From contig NZ_JAOQNG010000010.1 in the NCBI RefSeq assembly GCF_025961225.1, positions 1,478,501 to 1,542,500 on the forward strand: a stretch of DNA of 64,000 nucleotides. The letters are read 5' to 3'. The stretch comes from Azospirillum canadense. GTDB lineage: Bacteria; Pseudomonadota; Alphaproteobacteria; Azospirillales; Azospirillaceae. Shown piece by piece: positions 44,643-53,884 of the stretch. A model generated the notes under the pieces. It searched no databases, was not told where the DNA came from, and saw nothing but the letters and a program-made list of their open reading frames with translations. Every line of letters begins with the position of its first letter. Position 1 is the first letter of the stretch. The translations under genes and the position numbers were made by a program.

Positions 44643-44724
44643 GCGAGCCCGGAACCCTCCCCCGCCCTCGCCGGTTTCTGGCGAAGACCAAGGCAGTTGA
44701 CAAAGGCAGATGGAGGACAGTGCG

Positions 44725-45201
44725 ATGCGGATCGTTCTGACCGTCGCGGCGGCGCTGGCCGTCGGCATTCCCGCCCTGATGACGACGGATGCAGCCGCGC
44801 AGGGTTCCATGACCAACAAGATCCACGAAGCCCCCACCCTCACCACCAAGCGCGATCCGGGTGCGGCCCGCAAGAACTACGCGGAGAACGCCATGGCCCG
44901 GCAGGTGGAGCATCTGATCGGGCAGAAGGTGAAGGACCCGCAGGGCAACGACGTCGGCGACGTGGAGAACCTGCTGGTCCGCCCCGACGGTAAGGTCGCC
45001 GCCCTTGTGGTGGAATGGGGCACGCTGGCCGGGCTTCGCGGCAATCAGGTGGCTGTTCCGTGGAACGAGGTGGAGCTGTCGCCTGACGGCAAGCGGGTGA
45101 CCGTCAACGCCACGCGCGACCAGCTGAAGGAGCAGCCGAAATACGACCCGGCCGTGCCGGCCGCCGCCGGCATCGACCCGGACATCAAGCCGTTCCGCTA
45201 A
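44725..45201 (+). CDS. Exported PRC-barrel domain protein
   Basis: A 158-residue protein with a signal peptide (residues 1-26, ending DAAAQ) and a PRC-barrel domain at about 62-140 (VEHLIGQKVKDPQGNDVGDV, VAVPWNEVELSPDGKRV). The ATG at 44725 is preferred because ggagg lies eight bases upstream; an in-frame ATG at 44710 overlaps that site. A second such protein is at 654-1316. Likely periplasmic. Role unknown. Confidence 0.82.
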   Translation: MRIVLTVAAALAVGIPALMTTDAAAQGSMTNKIHEAPTLTTKRDPGAARKNYAENAMARQVEHLIGQKVKDPQGNDVGDVENLLVRPDGKVAALVVEWGTLAGLRGNQVAVPWNEVELSPDGKRVTVNATRDQLKEQPKYDPAVPAAAGIDPDIKPFR

Positions 45202-45207
45202 TAGGCC

Positions 45208-46107
45208 TCAGCCGCCAGCGTTGCGCTTCAGTGCCTGCTCGCGGTGGAAGACGAACAGGCCGCTGCCGATGATCAGCAGCGCGCCGGCCGCAATGCGCAG
45301 CGTCGGCGGCGTACCCCAGACCAGCAGGTCGAGCACCACCGCCCAGACGATCGACACGTACTGGAACGGCACGACGACCGCCGCAGGGCTCAGCTGCAAC
45401 GACCGGTTCATCGCCGCGTGCCCGGCCAGCGCCGTGACGCCGAGCGCGCCCAGCAGCAGGAAATCCACCCCCGGCGGCGCCACCCACACGACGGGCAGCG
45501 TCGCCGCGCCCATCAGGCCGGTGCCGAAGGTCTGATAGCTGACCAGCGACAGGTTGCGGGCGTCGCGCAGCAGGCGGGTGGTGATCATGCCCGTCGCGAA
45601 GATGGTCGTCCCGGTCAGCGCCACCAGCGAGGGCAGCGGGTCGAAGGCGCCCGTCGGGTTCAGCACCACGACCACGCCCGCGAAGCCCACCAGCACGGCG
45701 GCCCAGCGGCGCCAGCCCACCTTCTCCCCCAGGATCGGCACCGACAGGGCGGTGACCAGCAGCGGGGCGGCCATGTAGATCGTCATGACGTTGGCGAGCG
45801 GCAGCCAGCGCACCGCCCAGTAGAAGCAGGCGACCTCCGTCGTCACGCAGCCGACGCGCAGAAGATGCAACGGCAGCCGCTCCACCGCGAAGACGGCGCG
45901 CACGCCCTCCCGCAGGATCATCGGGGCCAGCAGCACCGCGCCGAACAGGCTGCGGATGGCCAGCAGCATGCCGACCGGGTATTCGCTGACCAGCCACTTG
46001 CCCAGCGCGTCGTTGACGGTGAACAGCGACATGCCCAGCAGCATCATCAGGATGCCCATCCGGTTGTCGGGCACGGCGGAAGCGGAGGCAGCGGCGATGG
46101 CGGTCAT
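45208..46107 (-). CDS. EamA/DMT family transporter
   Basis: A 299-residue inner-membrane protein with ten predicted helices in two EamA halves (NRMGILMMLLGMSLFTVNDA at the start, FGTGLMGAATLPVVWVAPPG in the second half). Drug/metabolite transporters of this type export metabolites such as amino acids or nucleosides. The substrate is unknown. It converges on the PRC-barrel gene with six bases between stops. Confidence 0.9.
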   Translation of the reverse strand: MTAIAAASASAVPDNRMGILMMLLGMSLFTVNDALGKWLVSEYPVGMLLAIRSLFGAVLLAPMILREGVRAVFAVERLPLHLLRVGCVTTEVACFYWAVRWLPLANVMTIYMAAPLLVTALSVPILGEKVGWRRWAAVLVGFAGVVVVLNPTGAFDPLPSLVALTGTTIFATGMITTRLLRDARNLSLVSYQTFGTGLMGAATLPVVWVAPPGVDFLLLGALGVTALAGHAAMNRSLQLSPAAVVVPFQYVSIVWAVVLDLLVWGTPPTLRIAAGALLIIGSGLFVFHREQALKRNAGG

Positions 46108-46125
46108 GGACCTTCACAAAAAACT

Positions 46126-46229
46126 AAATCCCCTCCCCCGCCCAGCTCTCGCGCAAACCGAAGGTTTGCGCTGACGCGGCAGGCGGACCTTCGGTCCGCC
46201 GAGAGCGGGGGGAGGGTTAGGGTGGGGGC
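46126..46229. repeat. Family A GC-rich intergenic palindrome, copy 6
   Basis: Contains gcgcaaaccgaaggtttgcgc and gcggaccttcggtccgc, and ends ggagggttagggtgggggcc. The inner hairpin sequence differs from copies 1 and 5 but keeps its pairing, which argues for conserved structure. Confidence 0.8.
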
Positions 46230-46253
46230 CGGAGAGTGACGTTACGCGGCCCC

Positions 46254-47456
46254 TCAGATCACGCCCTTATCCCGCAGGGCGGCGATGTCCGCGGCGCATA
46301 GGCCCAGCGCCTCGCCCAGCACCGCGTCGGTGTGCTGGCCGAGCGTCGGCGGGGCGACCGTGTGCTCGATCGGCGTCGCGGAGTAGCGGATCGGGCTCGC
46401 CACCGTCGGCACGGTCCCGGCCTCCGGGTGCGGCAGGTCCTGGTGGATGTTGCGGGCCTGGACATGCGGGTCGGCGAAGACCTGCGCGATGTCGTTGATC
46501 GGCCCGCAGGGGACGCCCACCTCCTCCAGCGCGCCCAGCCAGTCGCGGCTGGTGCGCTGCTCCAGCAGCATCTCCAGGATCGCCACCAGCTCCTTGCGGT
46601 GGGCGACGCGGGCCGGGTTGGTGGCGTAACGCTCGTCCTGCGCCAACTCCGGCCGGCCGGCGACCTGGCAGAACTTGGCGAACTGGCCGTCGTTGCCGAC
46701 CGCCAGGATGATGTGGCCGTCCAGCGTCGCGAAGGCTTGGTACGGCACGATGTTCGGGTGCGCGTTGCCCAGCCGCTGCGGCGCCTTGCCGCCGACCAGA
46801 TAGTTCATCGCCTGGTTGGCCAGCACCGCCACCTGCACGTCGAGCAGGGCGAGGTTCACCCACTGCCCCTCCCCCGTCCGGTCGCGGTGGGCGAGCGCGC
46901 CCAGCACGCCGACGGTGGCGTAGAGCCCGGTGAAGACGTCCGTCACCGCGACGCCGACCTTGACCGGCCCGCCGCCCGCCTCCTGGTCCGGCTGGCCAGT
47001 GATGCTCATCAGCCCGCCCATGCCCTGGATCATGAAGTCGTAGCCGGCGCGCTTGGCGTAGGGGCCGTCCTGCCCGAACCCGGTGATGGAGCAATAGACC
47101 AGCCCCGGGTTGATCGCCTTCAGGCTCTCGTAGTCGAGCCCGTACTTGACCAGCCCGCCGACCTTGAAATTCTCGATGACCACATCGACCTCGGCCGCCA
47201 GCTTGCGCACGAGCGCCTGCCCTTCCGGCTGCTCGAAGTCGATGGTGATCGACCGCTTGCCGCGGTTGGTCGACAGGAAATAGGCCGACTGCTCCCCGGC
47301 CCAGGGCGGACCCCAGGCGCGGGTGTCATCGCCGGCCCCCGGCCGCTCCACCTTGATGACGTCGGCCCCAAGGTCGGCCAGCGTCTGCGCCGCCCACGGC
47401 CCGGCGAGCACACGGGACAGTTCCAGGACACGAACGTGCGAAAGAGGGCCGGGCAT
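46254..47456 (-). CDS. CaiB/BaiF family III CoA-transferase, probable glutarate CoA-transferase
   Basis: A 400-residue family III CoA-transferase. N-terminal LSHVRVLELSRVLAGPWAAQ and ADLGADVIKVERPG are hallmark motifs. The catalytic Asp is probably that in NLALLDVQVAVL. Its neighbour, 251 bases upstream on the same strand, is glutaryl-CoA dehydrogenase, and a LysR gene lies divergent beyond that. This trio is the known gcdH-gcdG-gcdR layout, in which the transferase activates glutarate to glutaryl-CoA. Assignment of substrate is by context. Confidence 0.88.
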   Translation of the reverse strand: MPGPLSHVRVLELSRVLAGPWAAQTLADLGADVIKVERPGAGDDTRAWGPPWAGEQSAYFLSTNRGKRSITIDFEQPEGQALVRKLAAEVDVVIENFKVGGLVKYGLDYESLKAINPGLVYCSITGFGQDGPYAKRAGYDFMIQGMGGLMSITGQPDQEAGGGPVKVGVAVTDVFTGLYATVGVLGALAHRDRTGEGQWVNLALLDVQVAVLANQAMNYLVGGKAPQRLGNAHPNIVPYQAFATLDGHIILAVGNDGQFAKFCQVAGRPELAQDERYATNPARVAHRKELVAILEMLLEQRTSRDWLGALEEVGVPCGPINDIAQVFADPHVQARNIHQDLPHPEAGTVPTVASPIRYSATPIEHTVAPPTLGQHTDAVLGEALGLCAADIAALRDKGVI

Positions 47457-47486
47457 GGCAAAAATTTCCTTTTAGGGAATGCGCTT

Positions 47487-47700
47487 AGATCCCCTCGCCT
47501 CTTTGGAGCTCGGAGCCGACGGCCGAAGGCCGGTTGAGCGCCGAAGGCGATCAAAGGCGGAGAGGGGTCGCGAGACTTGCGAGCGACCGGGTCAGGGTGA
47601 GGGGGCGCCCGGCAAGGGCGTCCAAGCACTGCAATTTGCAGCGTTTCCGGCCTTCGGCCGCCCCCTCATCCAACCTTCTCCCCAGGGGGGAGAAGGCTTC
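47487..47700. repeat. GC-rich composite palindromic element, copy 7
   Basis: Contains gacggccgaaggccg, gcctttgatcgccttcggcg-type arms (gcgccgaaggcgatcaaaggc at left), gtcgcgagacttgcgagcgac and an outer pair ccctcgcc / gggagaaggc. It shares the gatgagggggcggccgaagg motif (inverted) with 26010-26190, so the two belong to one subfamily. It separates the CoA-transferase and gcdH genes. Confidence 0.7.
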
Positions 47701-47707
47701 TACCACC

Positions 47708-48913
47708 TCACGCGCTGAAGGCCTGGATCCCGGTGATCGCGCGGCCCAGCACCAGGGCGTGGATGTCGTGGGTGCCTTCGTAGGTGTTGACGGCCTCCAG
47801 GTTCATCACGTGGCGGATGACGTGGAACTCGTCGGCGATGCCGTTGCCGCCGTGCATGTCGCGGGCGACGCGGGCGATGTCCAGGGCCTTGCCGCAGTTG
47901 TTGCGCTTGATCAGGGAGATCATCTCCGGCGCCGCCTTGCCCTCGTCCAGCAGGCGTCCGACCTGAAGCGCGGCCTGCAGGCCGAGCGCGATCTCCGTCT
48001 GCATGTTGGCGAACTTCAGCTGCGGGATCTGGTTGGCGGCCAGCGGGCGGCCGAACTGCTTGCGGTCCAGCTGGTACTGGCGGGCGGCGTGGAAGCAGAA
48101 CTCAGCCGCACCCATGGCGCCCCAGGCGATGCCGTAGCGGGCGCGGTTCAGGCAGCCGAACGGGCCGGCGATGCCCTCGATGTTCGGCAGGCGGTTCTCC
48201 TCCGGCACGAAGACCTCGTCCATGACGATTTCGCCGGTGGTCGAGGCGCGGAGCGAGAACTTGCCCTCGATCTTCGGCGCGGACAGGCCCTTCATGCCCT
48301 TTTCCAGGACAAACCCGTTGATCTTGCCGCTTTCCATCTTCGCCCACACGACGAACACGTCGGCGATGGGCGAATTGGTGATCCACATCTTGGATCCGGT
48401 CAGGATATAGCCGTCCGCGACCTTCTTGGCGCGCGTCTTCATGCCCGCGGGGTCGGAGCCGGCGTCCGGCTCCGTCAGGCCGAAGCAGCCGACCCACTCG
48501 CCGGTGGCGAGCTTCGGCAGGTACTTCTCGCGCTGGGCCTCGCTGCCGTAGGCGTAGATCGGGTGCATGACCAGCGAGGACTGCACCGACATGGCCGAGC
48601 GGTAGCCGCTGTCGATCCGCTCCACCTCGCGGGCGACCAGCCCGTAGGAGACGTAGTTCACGCCGGCGCAGCCGTAGCCGTCGATGGTCGAGCCGAGGAA
48701 GCCCAGCTCGCCCATCTCGTTCATGATCTCGCGGTGGAAGATCTCGTGCCGGTTCGCCTCGGTCACGCGCGGCAGCAGCTTGTCCTGGCAGTAGGAGCGC
48801 GCGGCGTCGCGGATCATCCGTTCGTCCTCGGTCAGCTGCTCGTCGAGCAGCAGCGGATCCTCCCAGTTGAAGGAGGCGAGCTTGGCGGAAGCGATACCGG
48901 TCTTGGCGGCCAT
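47708..48913 (-). CDS. gcdH: Glutaryl-CoA dehydrogenase
   Basis: A 401-residue FAD enzyme that oxidises and decarboxylates glutaryl-CoA to crotonyl-CoA in lysine and tryptophan degradation. The N-terminus FNWEDPLLLDEQLTEDERMI is typical of GcdH. FAD/substrate motifs CFGLTEPDAGSDPAGMKTRA and MWITNSPIADVFVVW are present, and the catalytic Glu lies in VNTYEGTHDIHALVLGRAIT. The ATG at 48913 (MAAKTGIASAKL) has a ggggagaat site upstream. It is divergent from a LysR gene. Confidence 0.95.
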   Translation of the reverse strand: MAAKTGIASAKLASFNWEDPLLLDEQLTEDERMIRDAARSYCQDKLLPRVTEANRHEIFHREIMNEMGELGFLGSTIDGYGCAGVNYVSYGLVAREVERIDSGYRSAMSVQSSLVMHPIYAYGSEAQREKYLPKLATGEWVGCFGLTEPDAGSDPAGMKTRAKKVADGYILTGSKMWITNSPIADVFVVWAKMESGKINGFVLEKGMKGLSAPKIEGKFSLRASTTGEIVMDEVFVPEENRLPNIEGIAGPFGCLNRARYGIAWGAMGAAEFCFHAARQYQLDRKQFGRPLAANQIPQLKFANMQTEIALGLQAALQVGRLLDEGKAAPEMISLIKRNNCGKALDIARVARDMHGGNGIADEFHVIRHVMNLEAVNTYEGTHDIHALVLGRAITGIQAFSA

Positions 48914-48950
48914 TCGTGATTCTCCCCAGAAACTTTGGGCATCCGTTGAT

Positions 48951-48962
48951 CTTGCGTGCAAG
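48951..48962. promoter_or_regulatory. Palindrome in the gcdH / LysR divergent region
   Basis: The dyad CTTGC-GT-GCAAG is a plausible half of a LysR-type operator between the two divergent genes. It was found by eye in a 123-base region and may be chance. Confidence 0.35.
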
Positions 48963-49036
48963 GTGGCGCAGTCCTTCTCATGGATCAAATACATTTGTCT
49001 GGCGATATTCATCGATTTTTCCTATAAGAAGACGCC

Positions 49037-49942
49037 ATGGATCTCCGCCACCTCCGCCACTTCGTCGCCGTCGCCGAGGAGCTGCATTTCAGCCGCGCCG
49101 CGGTGCGGCTGGGCATTGGGCAGCCGCCGCTCAGCCAATCGATCCAGGCGCTGGAGGCGGAACTGGGCGCCCGCCTGTTCGAGCGCACCAAGCGCCGCGT
49201 CGAGCTGACGGAGCCCGGCCAGCTCCTTCTTCATGAGGCGCGCGAGATCCTGGCGCGGGCGGAGCGCGCGGCGGTGCTGACCCGGCGGGCCGCGAAGGGC
49301 GAGGTGGGGGAGCTGCGCGTCGGCTTTACGGCGGCCGCCCCCTTCCTGCCGGTGGTGCCGCGAATCATCGACGCCTACCGCCGTGCCCACGCCGACGTGC
49401 ACCTCACCCTCGTGGAGCTTCCGTCCAAGCAGCAGTTGACGGCGCTCGCCGACCACCGTCTGGATGTCGGCTTCATCCGGGAGCCGCGATTCGTCCCCGA
49501 CCCGGCCGCCTTCCGATTCCATGATGTGGTGCGCGAGCCGCTGCTGGCGGTGATGCGCGCCGACCACCCGCTGGCCGCGCGCGAGGTGGTGCCGCTCGCC
49601 GCGCTGCGCGACGAGCCCTTCGTCTTCTACCCCGCCGACTTCGGCACCAGCACGCACGAGCAGGTCTTCGCGCTGTGCGCCGCTGCCGGCTTCCGCCCCA
49701 ACGTCGCGCAGGACGCGCGCGAGGCCTTCACCATCATCGGGCTGATCGCCGCCGGGCTGGGCGTGTCGATTCTTCCCGGTCAGCTACGACAGGTGGCGCT
49801 GGAGGGGGTAGTCTACCGCCCCCTGGACAGCGCCGACGCCTTCACGATGCTGCAATTGGCCCAGCGCAGCGGCGAGCGCTCGCCTTTGGTGGGAAACTTC
49901 ACCGACATCGTCGCGCGAATCGCGCCACGAGCCGGCAATTGA
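49037..49942 (+). CDS. LysR family regulator (GcdR-like by context)
   Basis: A 301-residue LysR regulator. The winged HTH is at residues 2-60 (RHFVAVAEELHFSRAAVRLG, SIQALEAELGARLFERTKRR) and the effector domain spans 90-295. Divergent orientation beside gcdH and a CoA-transferase suggests control of glutarate metabolism. The family call is strong, the target is inferred. Confidence 0.88.
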   Translation: MDLRHLRHFVAVAEELHFSRAAVRLGIGQPPLSQSIQALEAELGARLFERTKRRVELTEPGQLLLHEAREILARAERAAVLTRRAAKGEVGELRVGFTAAAPFLPVVPRIIDAYRRAHADVHLTLVELPSKQQLTALADHRLDVGFIREPRFVPDPAAFRFHDVVREPLLAVMRADHPLAAREVVPLAALRDEPFVFYPADFGTSTHEQVFALCAAAGFRPNVAQDAREAFTIIGLIAAGLGVSILPGQLRQVALEGVVYRPLDSADAFTMLQLAQRSGERSPLVGNFTDIVARIAPRAGN

Positions 49943-50110
49943 CGGGACGCGGCGCCGCGCAGTCCCCCGTCCACACCGGCAACCGCCCAAAGTCGGGCTT
50001 CTCATCCGATTACGGAAAGAGCACACTTGCGTTCAAAGCGCGGTCAAACCCTTCGCACCTGCACAAAATTTGACCAGCCTGTTCAATTGATCATGACGCG
50101 AGCAACAGGC

Positions 50111-50128
50111 TTGTCGAATTTATTAAAC
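50111..50128. promoter_or_regulatory. Candidate operator upstream of the ABC importer operon
   Basis: The sequence ttgtcgaatttattaaac matches 14 of 18 positions of the palindrome ttgtttaactttttaaac found upstream of gabD (56631-56648). It lies 83 bases before the importer's first gene. An inverted repeat agcctgtt (50076-50083) / aacaggct (50104-50111) ends where it begins. The rest of the 268-base gap shows no gene. Confidence 0.5.
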
Positions 50129-50210
50129 GCGTATACCGTCTGTCCCAACGCATAGGACGTGTTCCGGAAACGCAACCCGGAACCGCGGATGCCTCGGAGG
50201 ACGGGGGAAG

Positions 50211-51323
50211 ATGATGGACGGCGGCATGGTCGGGACGACGCAGGCGTTGGTGCGATTCGTCGGGGTGCAAAAGACCTACGACGGGGAACACCTTGTGGTG
50301 AAGAACCTCGACCTCGACATCCGCAAGGGTGAGTTCGTAACCCTGCTCGGCCCTTCGGGCTCGGGCAAGACGACGACGCTGATGATGCTGGCGGGGTTCG
50401 AGGTGCCGACGCACGGCGAGATCTTCATCGCCGACCGGCCGATCAAGAACATGCCGCCGCACAAGCGCGACATCGGCATGGTCTTTCAGAACTACGCCCT
50501 GTTCCCGCACCTTACCATCGAGGAGAACGTCGCCTTCCCGCTGACGGTCCGCGGCACCGCGAAGGCGGAGGTGACGGAGCGCGTGCGCAACGCGCTGCGC
50601 ATGATCAAGCTGGAGAACCTGGCGCACCGCCGCCCCGGCCAGCTGTCGGGCGGCCAGCAGCAGCGCGTGGCGCTCGCCCGCGCCCTGGTCTTCAACCCGC
50701 AGCTGGTTCTGATGGACGAGCCGCTGGGCGCGCTTGACAAGCGCCTGCGCGAGCACATGCAGCTGGAAATCAAGCAGTTGCACGAGCAGATGGGCATCAC
50801 TGTAGTCTACGTCACCCACGACCAGGGGGAGGCGCTGACCATGTCGGACCGCATCGCGGTGTTCAACGACGGCATCGTCCAGCAGATCGACAAGCCCGAC
50901 GCGCTGTACGAGCAGCCGGTGAACAGCTTCGTTGCCAACTTCATCGGCGAGAACAACGTGCTGTCCGGCACCGTCGAGAATATTGAACAGGGCTTCTGCC
51001 GCGTGGCGCTGGCGTCGGGCGGCTCGGTCGTGGCCCAGGCGGTCAACGTGCAGGGGCCGGGGGCGGCCACCGCGCTGTCCGTCCGGCCGGAGCGCATCGT
51101 GATCGTGCCCGACGGCGCCTCGACCGACCTTGCCAACCGCCTGCCCGCCACGGTGCAGGACACCATCTATCTCGGCGACCACGCGCTGGCCGTGCTCAAG
51201 GTCGCCGGAAACGGGGAGTTCATGGTCAAGCTGCCGCCGGGCGCCCATGCGGGCCTCGGCCACGGCCAGGCCGTGTCCATCGCCTTCCGCCCCGAAGACT
51301 GCCGGGCGCTCGATCCCGTGTGA
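50211..51323 (+). CDS. ABC transporter ATP-binding protein (PotA-like)
   Basis: A 370-residue ATPase. Walker A is GPSGSGKTTT (residues ~47-56), the signature is LSGGQQQRVALARAL, Walker B is LVLMDEPLGALD and the switch His is in VTHDQGEAL. The C-terminal TOBE domain (250-365) is typical of polyamine and related importers. It powers uptake through the two permeases encoded downstream. First gene of a four-gene operon. An ATG three bases further on is an equal start choice. Confidence 0.92.
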   Translation: MMDGGMVGTTQALVRFVGVQKTYDGEHLVVKNLDLDIRKGEFVTLLGPSGSGKTTTLMMLAGFEVPTHGEIFIADRPIKNMPPHKRDIGMVFQNYALFPHLTIEENVAFPLTVRGTAKAEVTERVRNALRMIKLENLAHRRPGQLSGGQQQRVALARALVFNPQLVLMDEPLGALDKRLREHMQLEIKQLHEQMGITVVYVTHDQGEALTMSDRIAVFNDGIVQQIDKPDALYEQPVNSFVANFIGENNVLSGTVENIEQGFCRVALASGGSVVAQAVNVQGPGAATALSVRPERIVIVPDGASTDLANRLPATVQDTIYLGDHALAVLKVAGNGEFMVKLPPGAHAGLGHGQAVSIAFRPEDCRALDPV

Positions 51324-51408
51324 TCGAGCCCGTCCGGCGGCGCCCACGGGTTCGGGCCGGGACGCATCACCTCCAGGACGCAACCATAGAAACGAAGGAA
51401 CGGGGACG

Positions 51409-52458
51409 ATGTCGAAAATGAAGGTGGCTTTGGGTTTTGTTGCGACGCTGACCGCCGGCATTGCGCTGGCCACGGCCGCCCAGGCGCGTGACCTGACCGT
51501 CGTGTCGTGGGGCGGTGCGTACCAGGACGCCCAGAAGAAGGTCTATTTCGAGCCGTTCAAGAAGGCCGCCGGCGTGCCGATGAACGACGAGTCGTGGGAC
51601 GGCGGCATCGGCGTCCTGCGCGCCAAGGTGCAGGGCGGTGCGGCCACCTGGGACGTCGTCCAGGTCGAGAGCGAAGAGCTGGCCGTCGGCTGCGAGGAAG
51701 GCCTGTTCGAGCACATCGACTTCTCGAAGATCGGCGGCGAGGCCGCTTACCTGCCGCCGACGGTCGACCCGTGCGGCGTCGGTGCGATCGTGTACGACTT
51801 CGTGCTCGGCTACGACAAGGACAAGATCAAGGACGCGCCGAAGAGCTGGGCGGACTTCTTCGACACCAAGAAGTTCCCGGGCAAGCGCGGCCTGCGCCAG
51901 GGCGCCAAGACCACGCTGGAAATCGCCCTGATGGCCGACGGCGTCGCGCCGAAGGACGTCTACAAGGTGCTCGGCACCGAGGAAGGCATCGACCGCGCCT
52001 TCAAGAAGCTGGACACCATCAAGAACGACATCGTCTGGTGGAAGGCCGGCGCCCAGCCGCCGCAGCTGCTCGCCTCGGGCGAAGTGGCGATGACCTCGGT
52101 CTACAACGGTCGCATCGACGCCGCCAACAAGGCCGAGAAGAAGAACTTCGGCATGGTGTGGAACGGCGCGCTGTTCACCATCGACAGCTGGGTCATCCTG
52201 AAGGGCAGCCCGAACAAGGACGTCGCCTACAAGTTCCTGGACTTCGTCGGCAAGCCGGAGAACCAGGCCAAGCTGTCGGAGAACATCGCCTACGGCACGT
52301 CGAACAAGGACGCCCCGTCGAAGATCGCCCCGGCCGTCCTGAAGGACCTGCCGACCGCGCCGGAGAACATGAAGAACGCGGTCGAGATCAGCGTCCCCTT
52401 CTGGCTTGAGAACATCGACCGCCTGACCGAGCGCTTCAACAAGTGGGCGGCGAAGTAA
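51409..52458 (+). CDS. Periplasmic polyamine/GABA-type substrate-binding protein
   Basis: A 349-residue binding protein. A signal peptide covers residues 1-26 (ending AAQA), and the mature part begins RDLTVVSWGGAYQDAQKKVY. This matches the PotD/PotF and YdcS-like cluster. Later motifs YDFVLGYDKDKIKDAPKSW and SGEVAMTSVYNGRIDAANKA are characteristic of spermidine/putrescine-type binders. The exact ligand (putrescine, spermidine, GABA or similar) is not readable. The operon order is ATPase, binding protein, permease, permease. Confidence 0.9.
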   Translation: MSKMKVALGFVATLTAGIALATAAQARDLTVVSWGGAYQDAQKKVYFEPFKKAAGVPMNDESWDGGIGVLRAKVQGGAATWDVVQVESEELAVGCEEGLFEHIDFSKIGGEAAYLPPTVDPCGVGAIVYDFVLGYDKDKIKDAPKSWADFFDTKKFPGKRGLRQGAKTTLEIALMADGVAPKDVYKVLGTEEGIDRAFKKLDTIKNDIVWWKAGAQPPQLLASGEVAMTSVYNGRIDAANKAEKKNFGMVWNGALFTIDSWVILKGSPNKDVAYKFLDFVGKPENQAKLSENIAYGTSNKDAPSKIAPAVLKDLPTAPENMKNAVEISVPFWLENIDRLTERFNKWAAK

Positions 52459-52478
52459 GCCTCTGAGGTCCCTGAGCC

Positions 52479-52571
52479 GGGCCCCTACCCAACCTCCCCC
52501 CATCTTCGACGGGGGGAGGAGACATCCCCTCCCCCGCCGAAGGTGGGGGAGGGTTAGGGTGGGGGCCCAGC
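52479..52571. repeat. Family A GC-rich palindrome inside the importer operon, copy 8
   Basis: gggcccctacccaacctccc at left and gggagggttagggtgggggccc at right, with inner ccatcttcgacggggggagg / cctcccccgccgaaggtggg. It separates the abundant binding-protein gene from the permease genes, a place where hairpins often protect mRNA and lower downstream expression. Confidence 0.75.
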
Positions 52572-52621
52572 GCCAGCACCTCCAAAAAAACTCTCTGCAC
52601 TTCTATTATTGTAGGCCGCCC

Positions 52622-53884
52622 ATGACAGCCGCGTTCGTCGCCGGCGCCGACGCGCCGACCGAGGTGCCGCTCAAGCGCCGCCTGAAGCGGGCGGAACGGG
52701 CCCGCCAGTTCAAGGCGCTGGCCCTGGTCCTGCCGCTTCTCCTGTTCCTGCTCTTCACCTTCCTCGGCCCCATCGCCGGCATGCTCTGGCATTCGGTGGA
52801 CGACTGGGAGGTTCCGAAGACCCTGCCCCACACCGTCGCGGCCCTGTCCGACTGGAACGGCAAGGATCTGCCGGACGAGAAGGCCTTCGCGGCGCTGGCC
52901 GGCGATCTCCAGGCCGCCCGCGCGGCCGGCACCGTCGCCATCCCGTCGAAGCGGCTGAACTACGTCGTCAACGGCTTCCGCAGCACGCTCGCCAGCACCG
53001 CACGCAACCTGAAGACGGTGCCGGAGCCCGGCACGGCCAAGGACACGCTGATCGCCATCAACCCGGCCTGGGGCGACCGCGCCACCTGGGCGGCGATCAA
53101 GGGCGCCAGCGGCCCGCTGACCAGCTTCTACCTGCTGGGCGCCCTGGACCTGACGCGCAATTTGGACGGCGCCATCGTCGCCGCCCCGGCGGAACAGGCC
53201 ATCTACCGCGACGTCTTCGCCCGCACCTTCACCATCGGCTTCGGCGTCACCGTGCTCTGCCTGATCCTCGGCTTCCCGGTCGCCTACCTGCTGGCGAACC
53301 TGCCCGCCGGCCGGTCGAACCTGCTGATGATCTTCGTGCTGCTGCCCTTCTGGACCTCGCTTCTGGTGCGCACCTGCGCCTGGATCGTGCTGTTGCAGAG
53401 CGAAGGCGTGGTCAACGACGGCTTGCGCTGGCTGGGCGTGATCGACGAGCCACTGCGGCTGATCTACAACCGCTTCGGCGTCTATGTGGCGATGACCCAC
53501 GTGCTGCTGCCCTTCATGATCCTGCCGCTCTACAGCACCATGAAGGCGATCTCCCCGGCCTACATGCGCGCCGCCGCCTCGCTCGGCGCCTCGCCGGTCA
53601 CCGCCTTCCGCCGCATCTACCTGCCGCAGACCCTGCCGGGCGTGGGTGCGGGCAGCCTGCTCGTCTTCATCCTGGCCATCGGCTACTACATCACGCCGGC
53701 CCTGGTGGGTGGTGCGGCCGACCAGATGATCAGCTACTTCATCGCCTTCTACACCACCGAAACGGTCAATTGGGGTCTGGCCTCGGCGTTGGGCGCGGTC
53801 CTGCTGCTCGCCACGCTGCTGCTCGCCGTCGTCTATGGAAAGCTGGTCCACGGCCAGCAGGTCACGGGAGGGATGAAGAATTGA
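52622..53884 (+). CDS. ABC transporter permease (PotB-like, long form)
   Basis: A 420-residue inner-membrane permease. Helix 1 is at about 32-55 and a soluble, probably periplasmic insert of about 130 residues follows. Five further helices lie from about 197. The cytoplasmic EAA-type loop is SPAYMRAAASLGASPVTAFR. Standard PotB is about 280 residues; the extra length comes from the insert. The ATG at 52622 (MTAAFVAGAD) lies past the AT-richer leader after the repeat. It overlaps the next gene by four bases. Confidence 0.9.
   Translation: MTAAFVAGADAPTEVPLKRRLKRAERARQFKALALVLPLLLFLLFTFLGPIAGMLWHSVDDWEVPKTLPHTVAALSDWNGKDLPDEKAFAALAGDLQAARAAGTVAIPSKRLNYVVNGFRSTLASTARNLKTVPEPGTAKDTLIAINPAWGDRATWAAIKGASGPLTSFYLLGALDLTRNLDGAIVAAPAEQAIYRDVFARTFTIGFGVTVLCLILGFPVAYLLANLPAGRSNLLMIFVLLPFWTSLLVRTCAWIVLLQSEGVVNDGLRWLGVIDEPLRLIYNRFGVYVAMTHVLLPFMILPLYSTMKAISPAYMRAAASLGASPVTAFRRIYLPQTLPGVGAGSLLVFILAIGYYITPALVGGAADQMISYFIAFYTTETVNWGLASALGAVLLLATLLLAVVYGKLVHGQQVTGGMKN

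Noticed and set aside
45185..46117. An alternative 310-codon frame over the EamA gene
   Set aside because: It is Arg/Ala/Gly-rich with no membrane helices, while the other frame gives a clean ten-helix transporter.
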